Source: Pontibacillus sp. HMF3514 (GTDB lineage Bacteria > Bacillota > Bacilli > Bacillales > BH030062). From it: a stretch of 64,000 bases of DNA. Location of the stretch: assembly GCF_009858175.1 (NCBI RefSeq), contig NZ_CP047393.1, positions 3,162,001 through 3,226,000 of the forward strand. Direction: 5' to 3'. Numbering within the stretch: position 1 is the stretch's first letter; each line of letters begins with the position of its first letter. Below, piece by piece: positions 16,815 to 26,763 of the stretch. The translations under genes and the position numbers were made by a program. The notes under the pieces were generated by a model. That model ran no database searches. It was not told the origin of the DNA and worked only from the letters and a program-made list of their open reading frames with translations.

Positions 16815-18311
16815 ATGAAAGTCAAGATTTTAATAATTCTAGGAATCTTTACTGCTTTATTAGTAGGATGTCAGGAAAATAAGAGTAATAACACCCCTGC
16901 AGTTCAAGACGATATATCTGAAGTGAATTCCTCTCCCTCAAAAGAAGAGCACTCTGATCAAGAACTTACTTTGACGACTTCAAAGGTTAAGTGGGATTTT
17001 GGTAATGATATTGATGGTGAAGCATGGACTTATAACGGGTCTGTACCGGGTAAAGAAATCCGACTTACAGAAGGGCAAACTCTACAAGCTAAATTAATCA
17101 ACAAAATTGATGCCCCTGTAACGATCCATTGGCACGGTATGGTATTACCTAATGAAATGGATGGCGTACCAGGTGTTACTCAAAATGCGGTGATGCCCGG
17201 GGAGGATTTCACTTATACTTTCAAGCCTAAACATTCGGGTACTTATTGGTATCACTCACACCAACAAAGTTCTTCACAGGTAGACAAAGGGTTATATGGC
17301 CCTCTGATTATTGAACCTAAAAACAAAAGCTATGATCAAGATAAAGTGTTTGTTTTAGATGAGTGGCTACTGAACAGAAACTCACAAAATGGTATGGGAA
17401 TGGGCATGGGTACTCATATGGGGAACATGATGAGTGGAGATACAGGCGACATGGACACCCAGATGCTTTACAATACTTTCACAGTAAACGGTAAAACTTC
17501 ACCAGATATTCCGCCTGCTAAGTTTAAGTCTGAGGAACGTGTTCGTCTCCGTTTTATCAATGCAGGGTATCAAAAGCACATATTATCGTTGAGTGATCAA
17601 TCTTACAAAGTTGTGGCACTTGATGCACAGCCAGTAAAAGATACAGCACCCACAACTGACCTGTTAGAAATAGCTCCTGGCGAACGTATTGATATTGAAT
17701 TCACATCTACCGATAGTGAAGATTGGTATATCCAAAGTATGGATAACGATTCAGCAGCTACTGATATGAGAATCCCCATTCAAATTGATGAAGCTGACTC
17801 CAATAAAGCAGTTGCTGAAATTCAAAACCGTCATACTGTGTCTCAAACTTTTTTAGAGTCAAAGGATCCATTATTTAACGAAGACGTAAACGCTGATAAA
17901 ACCTATGATATGTTGTTAGGCGCAGAGATGCATAGAGGCAGAGGCTTGGATTTTACAATTAATCAAGAAGTTTTTCCTAAAACACCAACACTTAACATAA
18001 ATAAAGACGACATCGTAAAAGTGACGTTATCAAATGATAGCCAATTCGACCATCCAATGCACCTTCATGGTCATCACTTTCAAATCATTTCTAAAAACGG
18101 CGAAAAGTTAGATAAACCTATCGTTAAGGATTTAATTAATGTCAAACCGAATGAATCCTATGAAATCATATTTAAAGCAGATAACCCCGGGGATTGGGTC
18201 TTCCACTGTCATGACCTCCTTCATGCTGAAAATGGTATGATGTCGCTTATTCACTATAACGGCTATACCTCACCTGTGAATATTCATGACGAGACAAACA
18301 AGCCGGAATAA
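16815..18311 (+). CDS. Multicopper oxidase, lipoprotein
   Basis: Laccase/CueO-type copper oxidase anchored outside the membrane (lipobox LVGC, Cys19). All four copper-binding blocks are present: HWHG (105-107), HSH (147-149), HPMHLHGHHF, and HCHDLLHAENGM, which gives Cys-His with an axial Met at the type 1 site. A Met-rich insert (GMGMGMGTHMGNMMSG, about residues 193-208) resembles the Cu(I)-binding segment of CueO. Likely role: oxidation of Cu(I), Mn(II) or phenolics. Start at ATG 16815 from GAGGTG; an ATG at 16809 and GTG at 16806 lie inside that site. Confidence 0.92.
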   Translation: MKVKILIILGIFTALLVGCQENKSNNTPAVQDDISEVNSSPSKEEHSDQELTLTTSKVKWDFGNDIDGEAWTYNGSVPGKEIRLTEGQTLQAKLINKIDAPVTIHWHGMVLPNEMDGVPGVTQNAVMPGEDFTYTFKPKHSGTYWYHSHQQSSSQVDKGLYGPLIIEPKNKSYDQDKVFVLDEWLLNRNSQNGMGMGMGTHMGNMMSGDTGDMDTQMLYNTFTVNGKTSPDIPPAKFKSEERVRLRFINAGYQKHILSLSDQSYKVVALDAQPVKDTAPTTDLLEIAPGERIDIEFTSTDSEDWYIQSMDNDSAATDMRIPIQIDEADSNKAVAEIQNRHTVSQTFLESKDPLFNEDVNADKTYDMLLGAEMHRGRGLDFTINQEVFPKTPTLNINKDDIVKVTLSNDSQFDHPMHLHGHHFQIISKNGEKLDKPIVKDLINVKPNESYEIIFKADNPGDWVFHCHDLLHAENGMMSLIHYNGYTSPVNIHDETNKPE

Positions 18312-18315
18312 GATA

Positions 18316-18348
18316 AAAACGAGCTTGGATTTCCAAGCTCGTTTTTTC
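18316..18348. terminator. Bidirectional terminator
   Basis: AAAACGAGCTTGGA/TTCCAAGCTCGTTTT perfect stem, between the copper oxidase and the convergent antiporter. Confidence 0.85.
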
Positions 18349-18356
18349 TGAGTTGA

Positions 18357-19817
18357 TTAAAATATAAGAGGAACAGCTAGAAATGCTAATGCTGCTAATA
18401 CACCTGAACCTAAATTATAAGGAGACATCACTTTAACATATTTCATATGATCTGCCTCAGCAATCCCCGCTGACATCGCCGTCATTCCTGATACTGGTGA
18501 AGTAACATCTCCAAAAGTGCCACCTGATAAAACAGCAGCAATGACAATAGGAAAAGTCGTTCCTGTTGCTGATGCTAACGTGAATGCAACAGGCATCATT
18601 AATGCCCAACTCCCCCAAGAAGATCCAATAAAATAAGCAACAGCCGCTGTAACGATAAATGTGATTACAGGTACTAAATTTTCACCTATGGTACCAGAAA
18701 GAGTATTTTCAATTAATTGAGACAACCCTAAGTCTTGCGAAACTTTGGATATGGGCCAAGCTACAATTAATATACTGATTGTTACGATTAACTGGTTACC
18801 ACCTTTTATAAAATGTTCAACTTGATCACCTAACTTAAGCCCTTGGAACAAGTACAAGAAAAAGGTCACCACTAATGTTATCGATAGTGCTACAAGCATT
18901 GCTTTTGAGGGGTCATCACTACCTATCATAAGAACAAAACTTAACGGTATTAGCGTCAGTAGTGGAATAAGTAGATTCATTATTCTTGGTTTTAATACAG
19001 GATCTTGATCCATATCATGATCATGCTCCATACTGCCTTTCATCGCATTTCCCGTTTGGTCCTTCGTTGTTTCAGCTTTTTGGTGGTTATGAGACATGTC
19101 TTCAGCAAATTCCGTCTGCATGTTCTTTTCATTCATTGCTCCTCGGTTTTTAATGATCTCTTTCATTGGACCAAAGTTAAACCTCGGTATAATCGTAAAG
19201 AGCGTAACAGCGATCGAAAAGAAACTAAAAAACTGATAAGGAAGTGACTGTAAATACAAAGAAAATGCAGATCCTTCTACACCTGTGGCATCCATACCAT
19301 TTTGTACAATCCCTATAATATACCCTACAAATGTTGTTGCGATGGGGATTAACAAGATCACCGGACTAGCTGAATTATTTAACATAAACGCTAGTCTCTC
19401 TTTTGCAATTTTATATTTTTCAGCTAATGGCTTAATAATCGCACCCGTCGCCACGACTCGAAACCCACAGTCAACAAATGTAACAGGTAATAGACCCCAT
19501 AACGACCAGAGTGTTTTCTGTGCATTATCTATGTACTTCCCAACAAACTTGGCGAAACCTTGGATTCCGCCTGAAATTTGAATAAGGGCCACTAACCCAC
19601 TAAAGATGTATAGAAATAAAATAACCTGAACATTTCCAGTAGTGGTTAATACGTCTGTAATATAATCCACTGTCTGACCGAACGAACCTATAAACGACTG
19701 AGCTACTAAAAGACTGCCTACCCATAACCCAACCAATAAAGACGGGATGACCTGTTTCGTCCATATAGCAAAAATAATGGCAATAATAGGTGGCAAAACA
19801 GACAACCATAACTCCAT
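18357..19817 (-). CDS. NhaC-family Na+/H+ (or related ion/organic) antiporter
   Basis: 486 aa with about 11 hydrophobic segments and the family's conserved FVDCGFRVVATGAIIKP, NNSASPVILLIPIAT, and SSWGSWALMMPVAF plus GGTFGDVTSPVSGMTAMSAG in the C-terminal half. A hydrophilic loop of about 60 residues (about 225-280) is rich in His, Asp and Met (HNHQKAE, MEHDHDMDQD), which is unusual. Start at ATG 19817, 8 bases after GGAG; an in-frame GTG at 19826 overlaps it. Transport of Na+ for H+ suits a halophile; some relatives instead exchange malate/lactate or other ions. Confidence 0.88.
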   Translation of the reverse strand: MELWLSVLPPIIAIIFAIWTKQVIPSLLVGLWVGSLLVAQSFIGSFGQTVDYITDVLTTTGNVQVILFLYIFSGLVALIQISGGIQGFAKFVGKYIDNAQKTLWSLWGLLPVTFVDCGFRVVATGAIIKPLAEKYKIAKERLAFMLNNSASPVILLIPIATTFVGYIIGIVQNGMDATGVEGSAFSLYLQSLPYQFFSFFSIAVTLFTIIPRFNFGPMKEIIKNRGAMNEKNMQTEFAEDMSHNHQKAETTKDQTGNAMKGSMEHDHDMDQDPVLKPRIMNLLIPLLTLIPLSFVLMIGSDDPSKAMLVALSITLVVTFFLYLFQGLKLGDQVEHFIKGGNQLIVTISILIVAWPISKVSQDLGLSQLIENTLSGTIGENLVPVITFIVTAAVAYFIGSSWGSWALMMPVAFTLASATGTTFPIVIAAVLSGGTFGDVTSPVSGMTAMSAGIAEADHMKYVKVMSPYNLGSGVLAALAFLAVPLIF

Positions 19818-19975
19818 TTCAATCACTCCGAACTAGTTCTTGATGCGGCTTATGTTGTCCGAAGTACATAAAGTTTATTCTGAAGTTATTCAATGGCGCT
19901 ATGAGCTTCCTCTACATCTTCTTTCTAAAAGTAAAAGTTATGCTTTATGCATAACTCTCAATTTATATTTCTCTA

Positions 19976-21160
19976 TTAAAGAGAATCTTTAAAGGATTCC
20001 TCTTTTGAGTATTTCGTTTTATAAAAAATGAAACAAGTGACCATTAACAATAATAAAATAATTATAGTTAAAGAAGCCTTAAGTAGTGAGTCGTCCTCTT
20101 CTTTTTCTCTTCCATTAGGAGTAAAAGATTTATTTTTTATGTTATCTTTTTTGTTGTCAAAATTTATTAAGGGAGATATCCCTTGAACATCTACCGCATT
20201 ATTGCTTACTTTCAAATTCTCTGTATTTGTCACCTCATAGCTTAACCGCTCTTGAACTGGATGTGTAACATAAAGATTACGAGGTAATTTATCAATATCA
20301 CCATAGTGAAATTCTGACAAACTTGAGATTTTAAAATTGTCAAAACCATAATCAAGAAGTTTCTTTGTATCGTCGTAAGCTATAGATTGCCTTTCACTAT
20401 TCAAAGTGATCACGATAAGACTTAAGTTATTTCTTTTAGCAGAAGTAGCTAATGTAAAACCTGATTCGTCTACATATCCTGTTTTTCCACCTGTAATCCC
20501 TTCATACGGATCCTCTCGCATTAACTTATGATGAGTGTAAAGCGTGGTATCCCATGAATCTCCATCCCACTTTAATGTTTTCGTACCAAATAGCTCTCTG
20601 AAAATTTGATTCTTCATTGCATATTGTGTAATCTTGGCTAGATCTTTAGCAGTCGTAACGTGAGTGGGATTAAATAGTCCATGTGGATTAGCAAACGTTG
20701 TGTTCTCTACACCAACTTCACTAGTTAGATATTCATTCAGATCAGCAGCGAATTGTTCCACACTACCACTCAAATGCTGAGCAATTGCAACACCCGCATC
20801 ATTACCAGAATTGATTAACAGTCCTTGTAGGAGCTTTTTCAGTGTAACTTTCTCTCCTTCATCAAGGTACACTCTCGTACCTTCAATAGATCTTGCCTCC
20901 TTGGGGACAGTTACCATTTCATCTAAGTTCCCTGTTTCAAGTGCGTAAATAGCCGTCGCAATTTTTGTTAAACTAGCCGGATACATTTCTTTTCCTGCAT
21001 TTTTTGTGTAAAGCACTTTTCCAGAATTAAATTCCATCAGTATAGCTGCCTCACTATTTACTTTGGGTGGTAAAGGATCAGGTTTTGCAAAAGATTTCGG
21101 TATAGAAAATAAAAATGAAAAAAAGATTATTGTTATGATCAATAAAAATGGTTTTTTCAT
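19976..21160 (-). CDS. dacF: D-alanyl-D-alanine carboxypeptidase, DacF/DacA type (S11)
   Basis: Trims the terminal D-Ala from peptidoglycan pentapeptides. A signal peptide (residues 1-26) is followed by the S11 catalytic triad of motifs: SLTK (SxxK), SGN in LLINSGNDAGVAIAQ, and KTG in GITGGKTGYVDESG. A C-terminal domain precedes a C-terminal transmembrane helix (ASLTIIILLLLMVTCFIF), so it is membrane-anchored with the catalytic domain outside. 394 aa, normal for the class. It is a lone gene here, not in a spoIIA operon as B. subtilis dacF is; the exact paralogue is therefore uncertain. Confidence 0.87.
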   Translation of the reverse strand: MKKPFLLIITIIFFSFLFSIPKSFAKPDPLPPKVNSEAAILMEFNSGKVLYTKNAGKEMYPASLTKIATAIYALETGNLDEMVTVPKEARSIEGTRVYLDEGEKVTLKKLLQGLLINSGNDAGVAIAQHLSGSVEQFAADLNEYLTSEVGVENTTFANPHGLFNPTHVTTAKDLAKITQYAMKNQIFRELFGTKTLKWDGDSWDTTLYTHHKLMREDPYEGITGGKTGYVDESGFTLATSAKRNNLSLIVITLNSERQSIAYDDTKKLLDYGFDNFKISSLSEFHYGDIDKLPRNLYVTHPVQERLSYEVTNTENLKVSNNAVDVQGISPLINFDNKKDNIKNKSFTPNGREKEEDDSLLKASLTIIILLLLMVTCFIFYKTKYSKEESFKDSL

Positions 21161-21416
21161 GATATCAACCTCTATGAGTTAAATAATAGAAACATATTAT
21201 ATGACTTAATAATTCTATAACTTTAACTAAAATATCTTTTTACTTGATTCTTTAATCCCATCAGGAGGATTATTAGCTTATATTGATCTCTATCTATCTT
21301 CTTTATTTTACAGAAAAATCTTTCAATTTATGAATTTTTTTAAGAAAATATTATCAGAATCCTTATTTTCAGGTACTTCCTCATAGAGATGAGTCATAAT
21401 ATTGGTATAATATGTA

Positions 21417-21461
21417 AAAAAGCTCACTTGATTCAAATGAAAACAAGTGAGCTTTTTTACT
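21417..21461 (-). terminator. Terminator of ssrA
   Basis: AAAAAGCTCACTTG/CAAGTGAGCTTTTTT stem with a 13-base loop downstream of the tmRNA. The remainder of 21161-21512 is AT-rich, with no gene seen. Confidence 0.8.
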
Positions 21462-21512
21462 GTTAGTTTATTTTACTTTTTTTACATATAAAAAAACCAC
21501 CAACATATGTAT

Positions 21513-21871
21513 TGGTGGAGACGGTGGGAGTCGAACCCACGTCCAGAGATATCGTCACAATAGCTTCTACGAGCGTAGTCAGTATATTATGATTCGCTAA
21601 CAATTCGACCTACTGACGGGCTTCCTTGTAGCTAGTCTTATTGGTCTCTTCGTTCATCCTAAGACGGCGAATGAACGCGTAGCCCACTTCAGTTTGAGAC
21701 CCTTCAATCTACCACATGGGCGATGGCAGGAAGGATCCTCTAGGTCAGCTTATGCAGCTGCTAGAGAGAAATTGTTTTCTTTGCCAGTTATTATTGGCGT
21801 GGCACTTGACGCGTGACCATACGACTCGCTACTAAAGCTCGATCTATCCCTGTCGAATCCGTAACGTCCCC
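21513..21871 (-). ncRNA. ssrA: Transfer-messenger RNA (tmRNA)
   Basis: One-piece tmRNA of 359 nt. The 5' end GGGGACGTTACGGATTCGAC and the 3' end GGTTCGACTCCCACC...CCA form the tRNA-Ala-like domain. The tag frame runs 21785-21750 and encodes GKENNFSLAAA, ending TAA; with the Ala from the charged tmRNA, the tag is A-GKENNFSLAAA, carrying the LAA-type degron. It works with SmpB (next gene) to rescue stalled ribosomes. Confidence 0.95.
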
Positions 21872-22001
21872 ATATAAATAGTGGAGCAATTAACGGATAG
21901 GAGCTCTAGGCTCTCTATATTCAATTTGCTTTGTTTTCCTTCAACGACATTTATTATTATAACACGTCAGCACATTTTATCAAAGGAAACTGATGGAAAT
22001 C

Positions 22002-22472
22002 CTATCGTTTCAAGCTATCTTTTACAGCGCGATCGATATCACGTTTAGCCTGCTTACGCTTCAGGTCTTCACGTTTATCATATTTCTTTTTACCTTTTCC
22101 TAGACCAATTAAAACCTTTGCTACACCATTTTTTATATACATTTTTAATGGCACGATGGAATACCCTTGTTGCTGGGTCTCACCGATCAGGCGATTAATT
22201 TCTTTTTTGTGTAAAAGAAGTTTTCGCATGCGGGTCGGTTCATGGTTAAACTGGTTACCTTGCTCGTAAGGAGAAATGTGCAGATTATGAAGGAACACTT
22301 CACCGTTTTTTACACGAGCAAATGAGTCTTTCATATTCACACGACCTGCACGGATCGATTTGATTTCTGTTCCTTGTAGAACTATCCCTGCTTCGAATGT
22401 ATCTTCAATGAAAAAGTCATGATTCGCTTTTTTATTTCTCGCTATTGCATTTCCTTGTTGACCCTTTGGCAT
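22002..22472 (-). CDS. smpB: SsrA-binding protein SmpB
   Basis: 156 aa, full length. Motifs include [20 protein letters not shown], the RNA-binding [27 protein letters not shown], and the basic C-terminal tail [20 protein letters not shown] that enters the ribosomal mRNA channel. It binds tmRNA and delivers it to stalled ribosomes. It lies directly before ssrA on the same strand; GAGGAGG precedes the ATG. rnr, also in trans-translation mRNA decay, is further upstream. Confidence 0.97.
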   Translation of the reverse strand: MPKGQQGNAIARNKKANHDFFIEDTFEAGIVLQGTEIKSIRAGRVNMKDSFARVKNGEVFLHNLHISPYEQGNQFNHEPTRMRKLLLHKKEINRLIGETQQQGYSIVPLKMYIKNGVAKVLIGLGKGKKKYDKREDLKRKQAKRDIDRAVKDSLKR

Positions 22473-22649
22473 AATCGTTCCTCCTCATATTGCGTAACCT
22501 ATATTGTATCAAATTCCTTTCACCTATTCCAATGAAACCACCTTTTAAGTGGAATGTTTTCTTTTGATTATTTTGATCTTTTAATTAGACTTTTAGGTGC
22601 TGTAAACTCTATTTTCATTTCATTTAAGCCCCCTTATCTGGAAGGATTG

Positions 22650-22900
22650 GAATCGAGATATAGGTTCGGAGGAGTCCTTTGCTATCGCGAGAGTAAGGGG
22701 TTCATTGAAACGGCGATACTCCTGCTGCCCCACACGACGTGGGGTAGGTCGACGTTGCCACACGATGTGGCGGTCTTAGTCGATCTTCATTATTTACTTT
22801 CAGCCTCCTCACTCACTTCGTTCCCTGCGGGGGTCTCGGCCGCCCTTTCTACCACTGGAGTTCGCCGTTTCCTTCACCCCTTGCTGTTATGGAGGTTAAC
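22650..22900. repeat. Degenerate GC-rich intergenic repeat (family I, third copy)
   Basis: Long arms AAGGGGTTC...GAAACGGCGATACTCC (22695-22722) and GGAGTTCGCCGTTTCCTTCACCCCTT-type (22857-22882) are complementary. The inside holds GAGACCCC.GCAGGGA-like sequence (reverse strand), as in the two better copies, plus two local hairpins CCCCACACGACGTGGGG and CCACACGATGTGG. No ribosome-binding site or plausible gene in this stretch. Confidence 0.55.
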
Positions 22901-23035
22901 GGACCAAAGGATAAGATCATGTAATATCATGCTTAAGGTGATTTTATTTTAGAAACTACCCCCCCTCTACATATAAGGCTTAAGATCACTTTAAGGAATA
23001 TTTGATTTAACCACAGATTTTAAATCAGAAAACCT

Positions 23036-23232
23036 TATGATAGCTGCGGTTCCGTTAGTCACCATTCGGCTAAGGTGGGCTGGGAAACGGGCTGACTCCT
23101 CCGGAAAAACGGGCGAGCGAGACCCCGCAAGGAGCGTAGCGGATGAGGAGGCTCGATCGTTCGTCCGGGGAAAGCAGCCCGTTTCCCAGCCCGCCGATCT
23201 CCTCAAAAGCAACGGAACCACTCCGCACTAGC
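23036..23232 (+). repeat. GC-rich structured intergenic repeat, family I, copy 1
   Basis: About 197 bp, bounded by GGTTCCGTT (23048-23056) and AACGGAACC (23211-23219). Inner 18-bp arms at 23077-23094 and 23175-23192 pair perfectly. The centre reads ACTCCTCCGGAAAAACGGGC, then GAGCGAGACCCCGCAAGGAGCG and GAGGAGGCTCGATCGTTCG. A near-identical copy lies in the opposite orientation at 36466-36662. Much richer in G+C than its surroundings. Confidence 0.85.
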
Positions 23233-23406
23233 TTATTCAAGATAACTGCCATTTAACGGAATAAAATAATTAGTATTTTTTAGGGATTAGAGTTTATATA
23301 AGAAAAATTTTAATAATATTTTTAAATTTTGATGTCATTAAATAGACAGCCAAGCTTTCTCTATAATATGATATGGGTGGGAATTTACAGCAAAGGGGTT
23401 ATCGTC

Positions 23407-24264
23407 GTGGAATGCGGGACTTTACACATAAAAGTTTTAACAGAAAGTGATATAAACACCCTGGAACAAATGGACACTGGAATTGAAGATGATTATGTAC
23501 TACGTATTTTCCCCGACTTAATTAAACGGGAAAACAATGTAGTTTATGGTCTATTTGAAGATGATCAAATGATTTCTATTGCAGGATATACATTATTTGC
23601 GAATCAATACGCTATGCTTGGAAGATTACGTAGTGATCGTCGCTATACATCACAAGGGCATGCGACAAATCTTTTACGTTTTATTATTCGTGATTTGGAA
23701 GCGCTACCGAATATTAAATGGATTGGTGCTCATACAGAAGAAAACAACGAAGCAGCCAAAAAAGTAATGAGTAAACTTGGCATTCCTCAGGTTGTTACAA
23801 CCCATCCTCTGATTTTAAAAAAACCATATCAAGTTGTAGGAACAGAGGGACCTATCTGGACCAGCGTTAGAGATACCAAAAGAAAACGTGAACTCTTAAA
23901 AAGTGTTGCGGATATTCCTTTAGGTGTCTTTCCTTATGAAGGCTACTATCCTGTTCCTTTTGATCAAGATTTATTTACAGATGATTATTTAGAAAGATCT
24001 TCATTTTACGTGAATGAGACTGAGGATCGTTTTATTATTGTGCAAGAGGATCAAAAGGGTCATCTTTATGCCAATGTAAAATACCTATGGGATGACCATC
24101 ACGAACAACCTGGTTTTTGGGAAACGATTCAATATGAGCTGCAGCACCATCCAAATATTTATGGTGCATGGATAGATTTTTCACCAAAAGGATATCAAAA
24201 CATCCCTTCCCTCCACCCTTATGAATGGAGTCAGGCTTGGGTTCTTTATGGAAAATGGGTTTAA
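23407..24264 (+). CDS. GNAT-family N-acetyltransferase, 285 aa
   Basis: N-terminal GNAT domain (about 1-150) with the CoA-loop region RSDRRYTSQGHATNLLRFIIRDLE and a following NNEAAKKVMSKLGI. A C-terminal half of about 130 residues (FPYEGYYPVPFDQDLFTDDYLE...) is probably a second, degenerate GNAT-like module. Start is GTG 23407, from AAAGGGG 8 bases upstream; an in-frame ATG at 23329 has no such site. It is inserted between rnr and smpB on the opposite strand. Substrate unknown. Confidence 0.8.
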   Translation: MECGTLHIKVLTESDINTLEQMDTGIEDDYVLRIFPDLIKRENNVVYGLFEDDQMISIAGYTLFANQYAMLGRLRSDRRYTSQGHATNLLRFIIRDLEALPNIKWIGAHTEENNEAAKKVMSKLGIPQVVTTHPLILKKPYQVVGTEGPIWTSVRDTKRKRELLKSVADIPLGVFPYEGYYPVPFDQDLFTDDYLERSSFYVNETEDRFIIVQEDQKGHLYANVKYLWDDHHEQPGFWETIQYELQHHPNIYGAWIDFSPKGYQNIPSLHPYEWSQAWVLYGKWV

Positions 24265-24272
24265 ATTTTAGA

Positions 24273-24318
24273 ATAAGCTTTTCATTTAAAGATTTCTTTA
24301 ATGGGAAGCTTTTTTTTA
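24273..24318 (+). terminator. Terminator of the GNAT gene
   Basis: AAGCTTTTCATTTAAAG/CTTTAATGGGAAGCTT stem (with G-T pairs), then eight T. Confidence 0.7.
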
Positions 24319-24352
24319 TAAATTTATCAGATTAATGAACTCAGTCAATGAG

Positions 24353-24384
24353 AAAGCCATGACAGGCACGCTGTCATGGCTTTT
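24353..24384 (-). terminator. Terminator of rnr
   Basis: AAAGCCATGACAG/CTGTCATGGCTTT perfect 13-bp stem, 5-base loop, 6 bases after the rnr stop. Confidence 0.8.
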
Positions 24385-24389
24385 AATCA

Positions 24390-26726
24390 TTATTTCTTCT
24401 TCTTTTTATTACCTTTTTGGACATTTTGGTAAAACGGCTTGCCACCGTCTTTTTTCTTACCTTGCCCTTTACCTTGGTGTTTGCTTCGACCTTTACCTTT
24501 TTTGTCTCCACCTTTGCCACCTGAGCTCTCTTTCTTAGCATGGATGACTTTTGGTTTGTCAGGACGTGCACTAGGTTTGTTTTTCTTCGGAGGTTCCATA
24601 CCTACGATTTCAAAGTCAACAACTCGTTCGTCCAGGTTAACTTTCTCTACTCGTACAGTTAGCTCGTCACCGATTCGGAAAACATTCCCTGTACGTTCAC
24701 CGATCATGGCATATTGCTTCTCATCGAAATGATAGTAGTCATCTGTTAGATAGCTAACGTGTACAAGACCTTCAACTGTGTTTGGTAATTCTACGAAAAG
24801 TCCGAAGTTTGTAACAGAGCTTACGACACCTTCAAACTCTTGACCGATTTTGTCCTGCATATATTCTGCTTTTTTCAGATCATCTGTTTCGCGTTCAGCG
24901 TCAACGGCACGACGTTCACGCTCAGAGGAATGCTTCGCGATCTCAGGAATTTGATCTTTCCAATGTTGACGCGTTTTTTGGTCAAGCTTCCCTTCGATAA
25001 TATAACGACGTATCAATCGGTGTACCGTTAAGTCAGGGTAACGTCGGATTGGTGACGTGAAGTGCGTGTAAAACTCAGTTGATAGACCAAAGTGACCCAG
25101 GTTTTTGTCGTCATATCGAGCTTGCTGCATGGAGCGAAGCATGAGTTTTGAGATTACCATATCTTCTTCGGTTCCTTTTACCGCTTCTAACACTTCCTGT
25201 AATGCCTTCGGATGCACGTCATCAGCTGAACCTTTTACGTTATAACCAAAGTTTGTAATGAATTCAAAGAAGTGCTGAAGTTTTGATGAATCTGGTTCTT
25301 CGTGCACACGGTGAATGAACGGAACGTCCATCCAATGAAAGTGTTCATCGACGGTTTCGTTAGCAGCTAGCATGAATTCCTCAATTAAACGCTCAGCAAC
25401 AGAACGTTCACGAAGCACTACATCTTCTGCTTTCCCTTCCTCATCTACAAGGACTTGTGCTTCTTTAAAGTCAAAGTCAATTGCTCCGCGCTTTAAACGC
25501 TTCCTACGTAGAATGGAAGCGAGGTTTTCCATTTCCTTAAACATAGGCACAAGGGGTTCGTAACGTTGTTTCAGTTCCTCATCGTCATCTACAAGGATCT
25601 TCTTCACGTCGGAGTACGTCATACGTTCATCCGTCTTAATCACACTTTGGAAGATCTCATGGTTCACGACTTCCCCATCAGGGTTAATTTCCATTTCACA
25701 AGATAGTGTTAAACGATCCACCTGTGGATTCAAGGAACAAATTCCATTGGACAAACGATGTGGAATCATAGGAATGACACGGTCTACAAGATAAACACTT
25801 GTACCTCGTTCGCGCGCTTCTTTATCAATTGGAGAATCTTCCCCTACATAGTACGTAACGTCAGCAATGTGAACACCTAAATGATAGTTTCCATTATCCA
25901 ACTTACGCACAGCTACTGCGTCATCCAAGTCCTTTGCGTCAGCACCATCAATGGTAACAATTTGTTCATCGCGGAGGTCACGACGGTTCTTAATTTCATC
26001 CTGGCTAATTTCATCAGGCGTTTGAGTAGCCTGCTCAATCACTTCATTCGGAAAATCTACCTGAATTCCATGCTTATGAATAATAGCTAAAATATCTATG
26101 CCAGGGTCGTTCTTATGACCAAGGATCTGCGTCACTTCACCCTCAGCACTCATGCGTCCTTCAGGGTATTTTGTTATTCGCACAATTACTTTATGTCCAT
26201 CTACTGCGCCATTCGTAGCGCCTTTTGGAATGAAAATATCATTTGGAATGCGTTTATCATCCGCTATAACAAATCCGAAATATCCATTATCATCGTAAGT
26301 ACCTACGATTTCATTTGTATTTCGTTCAATTATACGAATTACCGTTCCTTCTGGTCGCTTACCTTCATCAACTCGTGAATCAATACGAACAAGTACGCGG
26401 TCTCCATTCATAGCTGACTGAAGATCAGAGTGGTGGATATACACATCATCCTGATCCTCTTTATCTGGAATGAGGAAAGCAAAGCCTTTTGCGTGCATTT
26501 GAACTTTCCCGCGTATTAGGTTCATTTTTTCTGGAAGTCCGTAACGATTTTTACGTGTACGTACAAGCTCTCCTTCTTCCTCTAACTGGTTCAAGGTTTT
26601 CATTAGAGTGGTAAAGTCTTGTTCTTCTTCTATTCCGATTACTTCTTCTATTTCGTGGACAGATAATGGTCGAGCATTATCCTCATTAAAATGATCTAAA
26701 ATTTGTTTTTTCAGCTGATCACTCAT
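24390..26726 (-). CDS. rnr: Ribonuclease R
   Basis: 3'-5' exoribonuclease that degrades structured RNA, including mRNAs released by trans-translation. Domains in order: an N-terminal winged helix (1-70), cold-shock-type domains (75-220), and the RNB catalytic domain (about 250-580) with [14 protein letters not shown] and the [14 protein letters not shown] segment (metal-binding Asp residues). An S1 domain (about 625-710, [20 protein letters not shown]) follows, then a very basic Lys/Gly tail to residue 778. Start at ATG 26726; an in-frame GTG at 26735 overlaps the GGTGG site. It lies 37 bases after est. Confidence 0.96.
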   Translation of the reverse strand: MSDQLKKQILDHFNEDNARPLSVHEIEEVIGIEEEQDFTTLMKTLNQLEEEGELVRTRKNRYGLPEKMNLIRGKVQMHAKGFAFLIPDKEDQDDVYIHHSDLQSAMNGDRVLVRIDSRVDEGKRPEGTVIRIIERNTNEIVGTYDDNGYFGFVIADDKRIPNDIFIPKGATNGAVDGHKVIVRITKYPEGRMSAEGEVTQILGHKNDPGIDILAIIHKHGIQVDFPNEVIEQATQTPDEISQDEIKNRRDLRDEQIVTIDGADAKDLDDAVAVRKLDNGNYHLGVHIADVTYYVGEDSPIDKEARERGTSVYLVDRVIPMIPHRLSNGICSLNPQVDRLTLSCEMEINPDGEVVNHEIFQSVIKTDERMTYSDVKKILVDDDEELKQRYEPLVPMFKEMENLASILRRKRLKRGAIDFDFKEAQVLVDEEGKAEDVVLRERSVAERLIEEFMLAANETVDEHFHWMDVPFIHRVHEEPDSSKLQHFFEFITNFGYNVKGSADDVHPKALQEVLEAVKGTEEDMVISKLMLRSMQQARYDDKNLGHFGLSTEFYTHFTSPIRRYPDLTVHRLIRRYIIEGKLDQKTRQHWKDQIPEIAKHSSERERRAVDAERETDDLKKAEYMQDKIGQEFEGVVSSVTNFGLFVELPNTVEGLVHVSYLTDDYYHFDEKQYAMIGERTGNVFRIGDELTVRVEKVNLDERVVDFEIVGMEPPKKNKPSARPDKPKVIHAKKESSGGKGGDKKGKGRSKHQGKGQGKKKDGGKPFYQNVQKGNKKKKK

Positions 26727-26763
26727 ATATTCCACCGTCCTTTTCTACTATTCGTTACCTTTA

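Noticed and set aside
22554-22952. 132-codon plus-strand open frame
   Set aside because: It runs through the GC-rich repeat, has no ribosome-binding site, and the protein looks like nothing.
22650-23232. Insertion sequence
   Set aside because: No transposase frame. Ends look like short inverted repeats (GGTTCCGTT), so a passive element moved in trans is possible, but an IS call is not supported.
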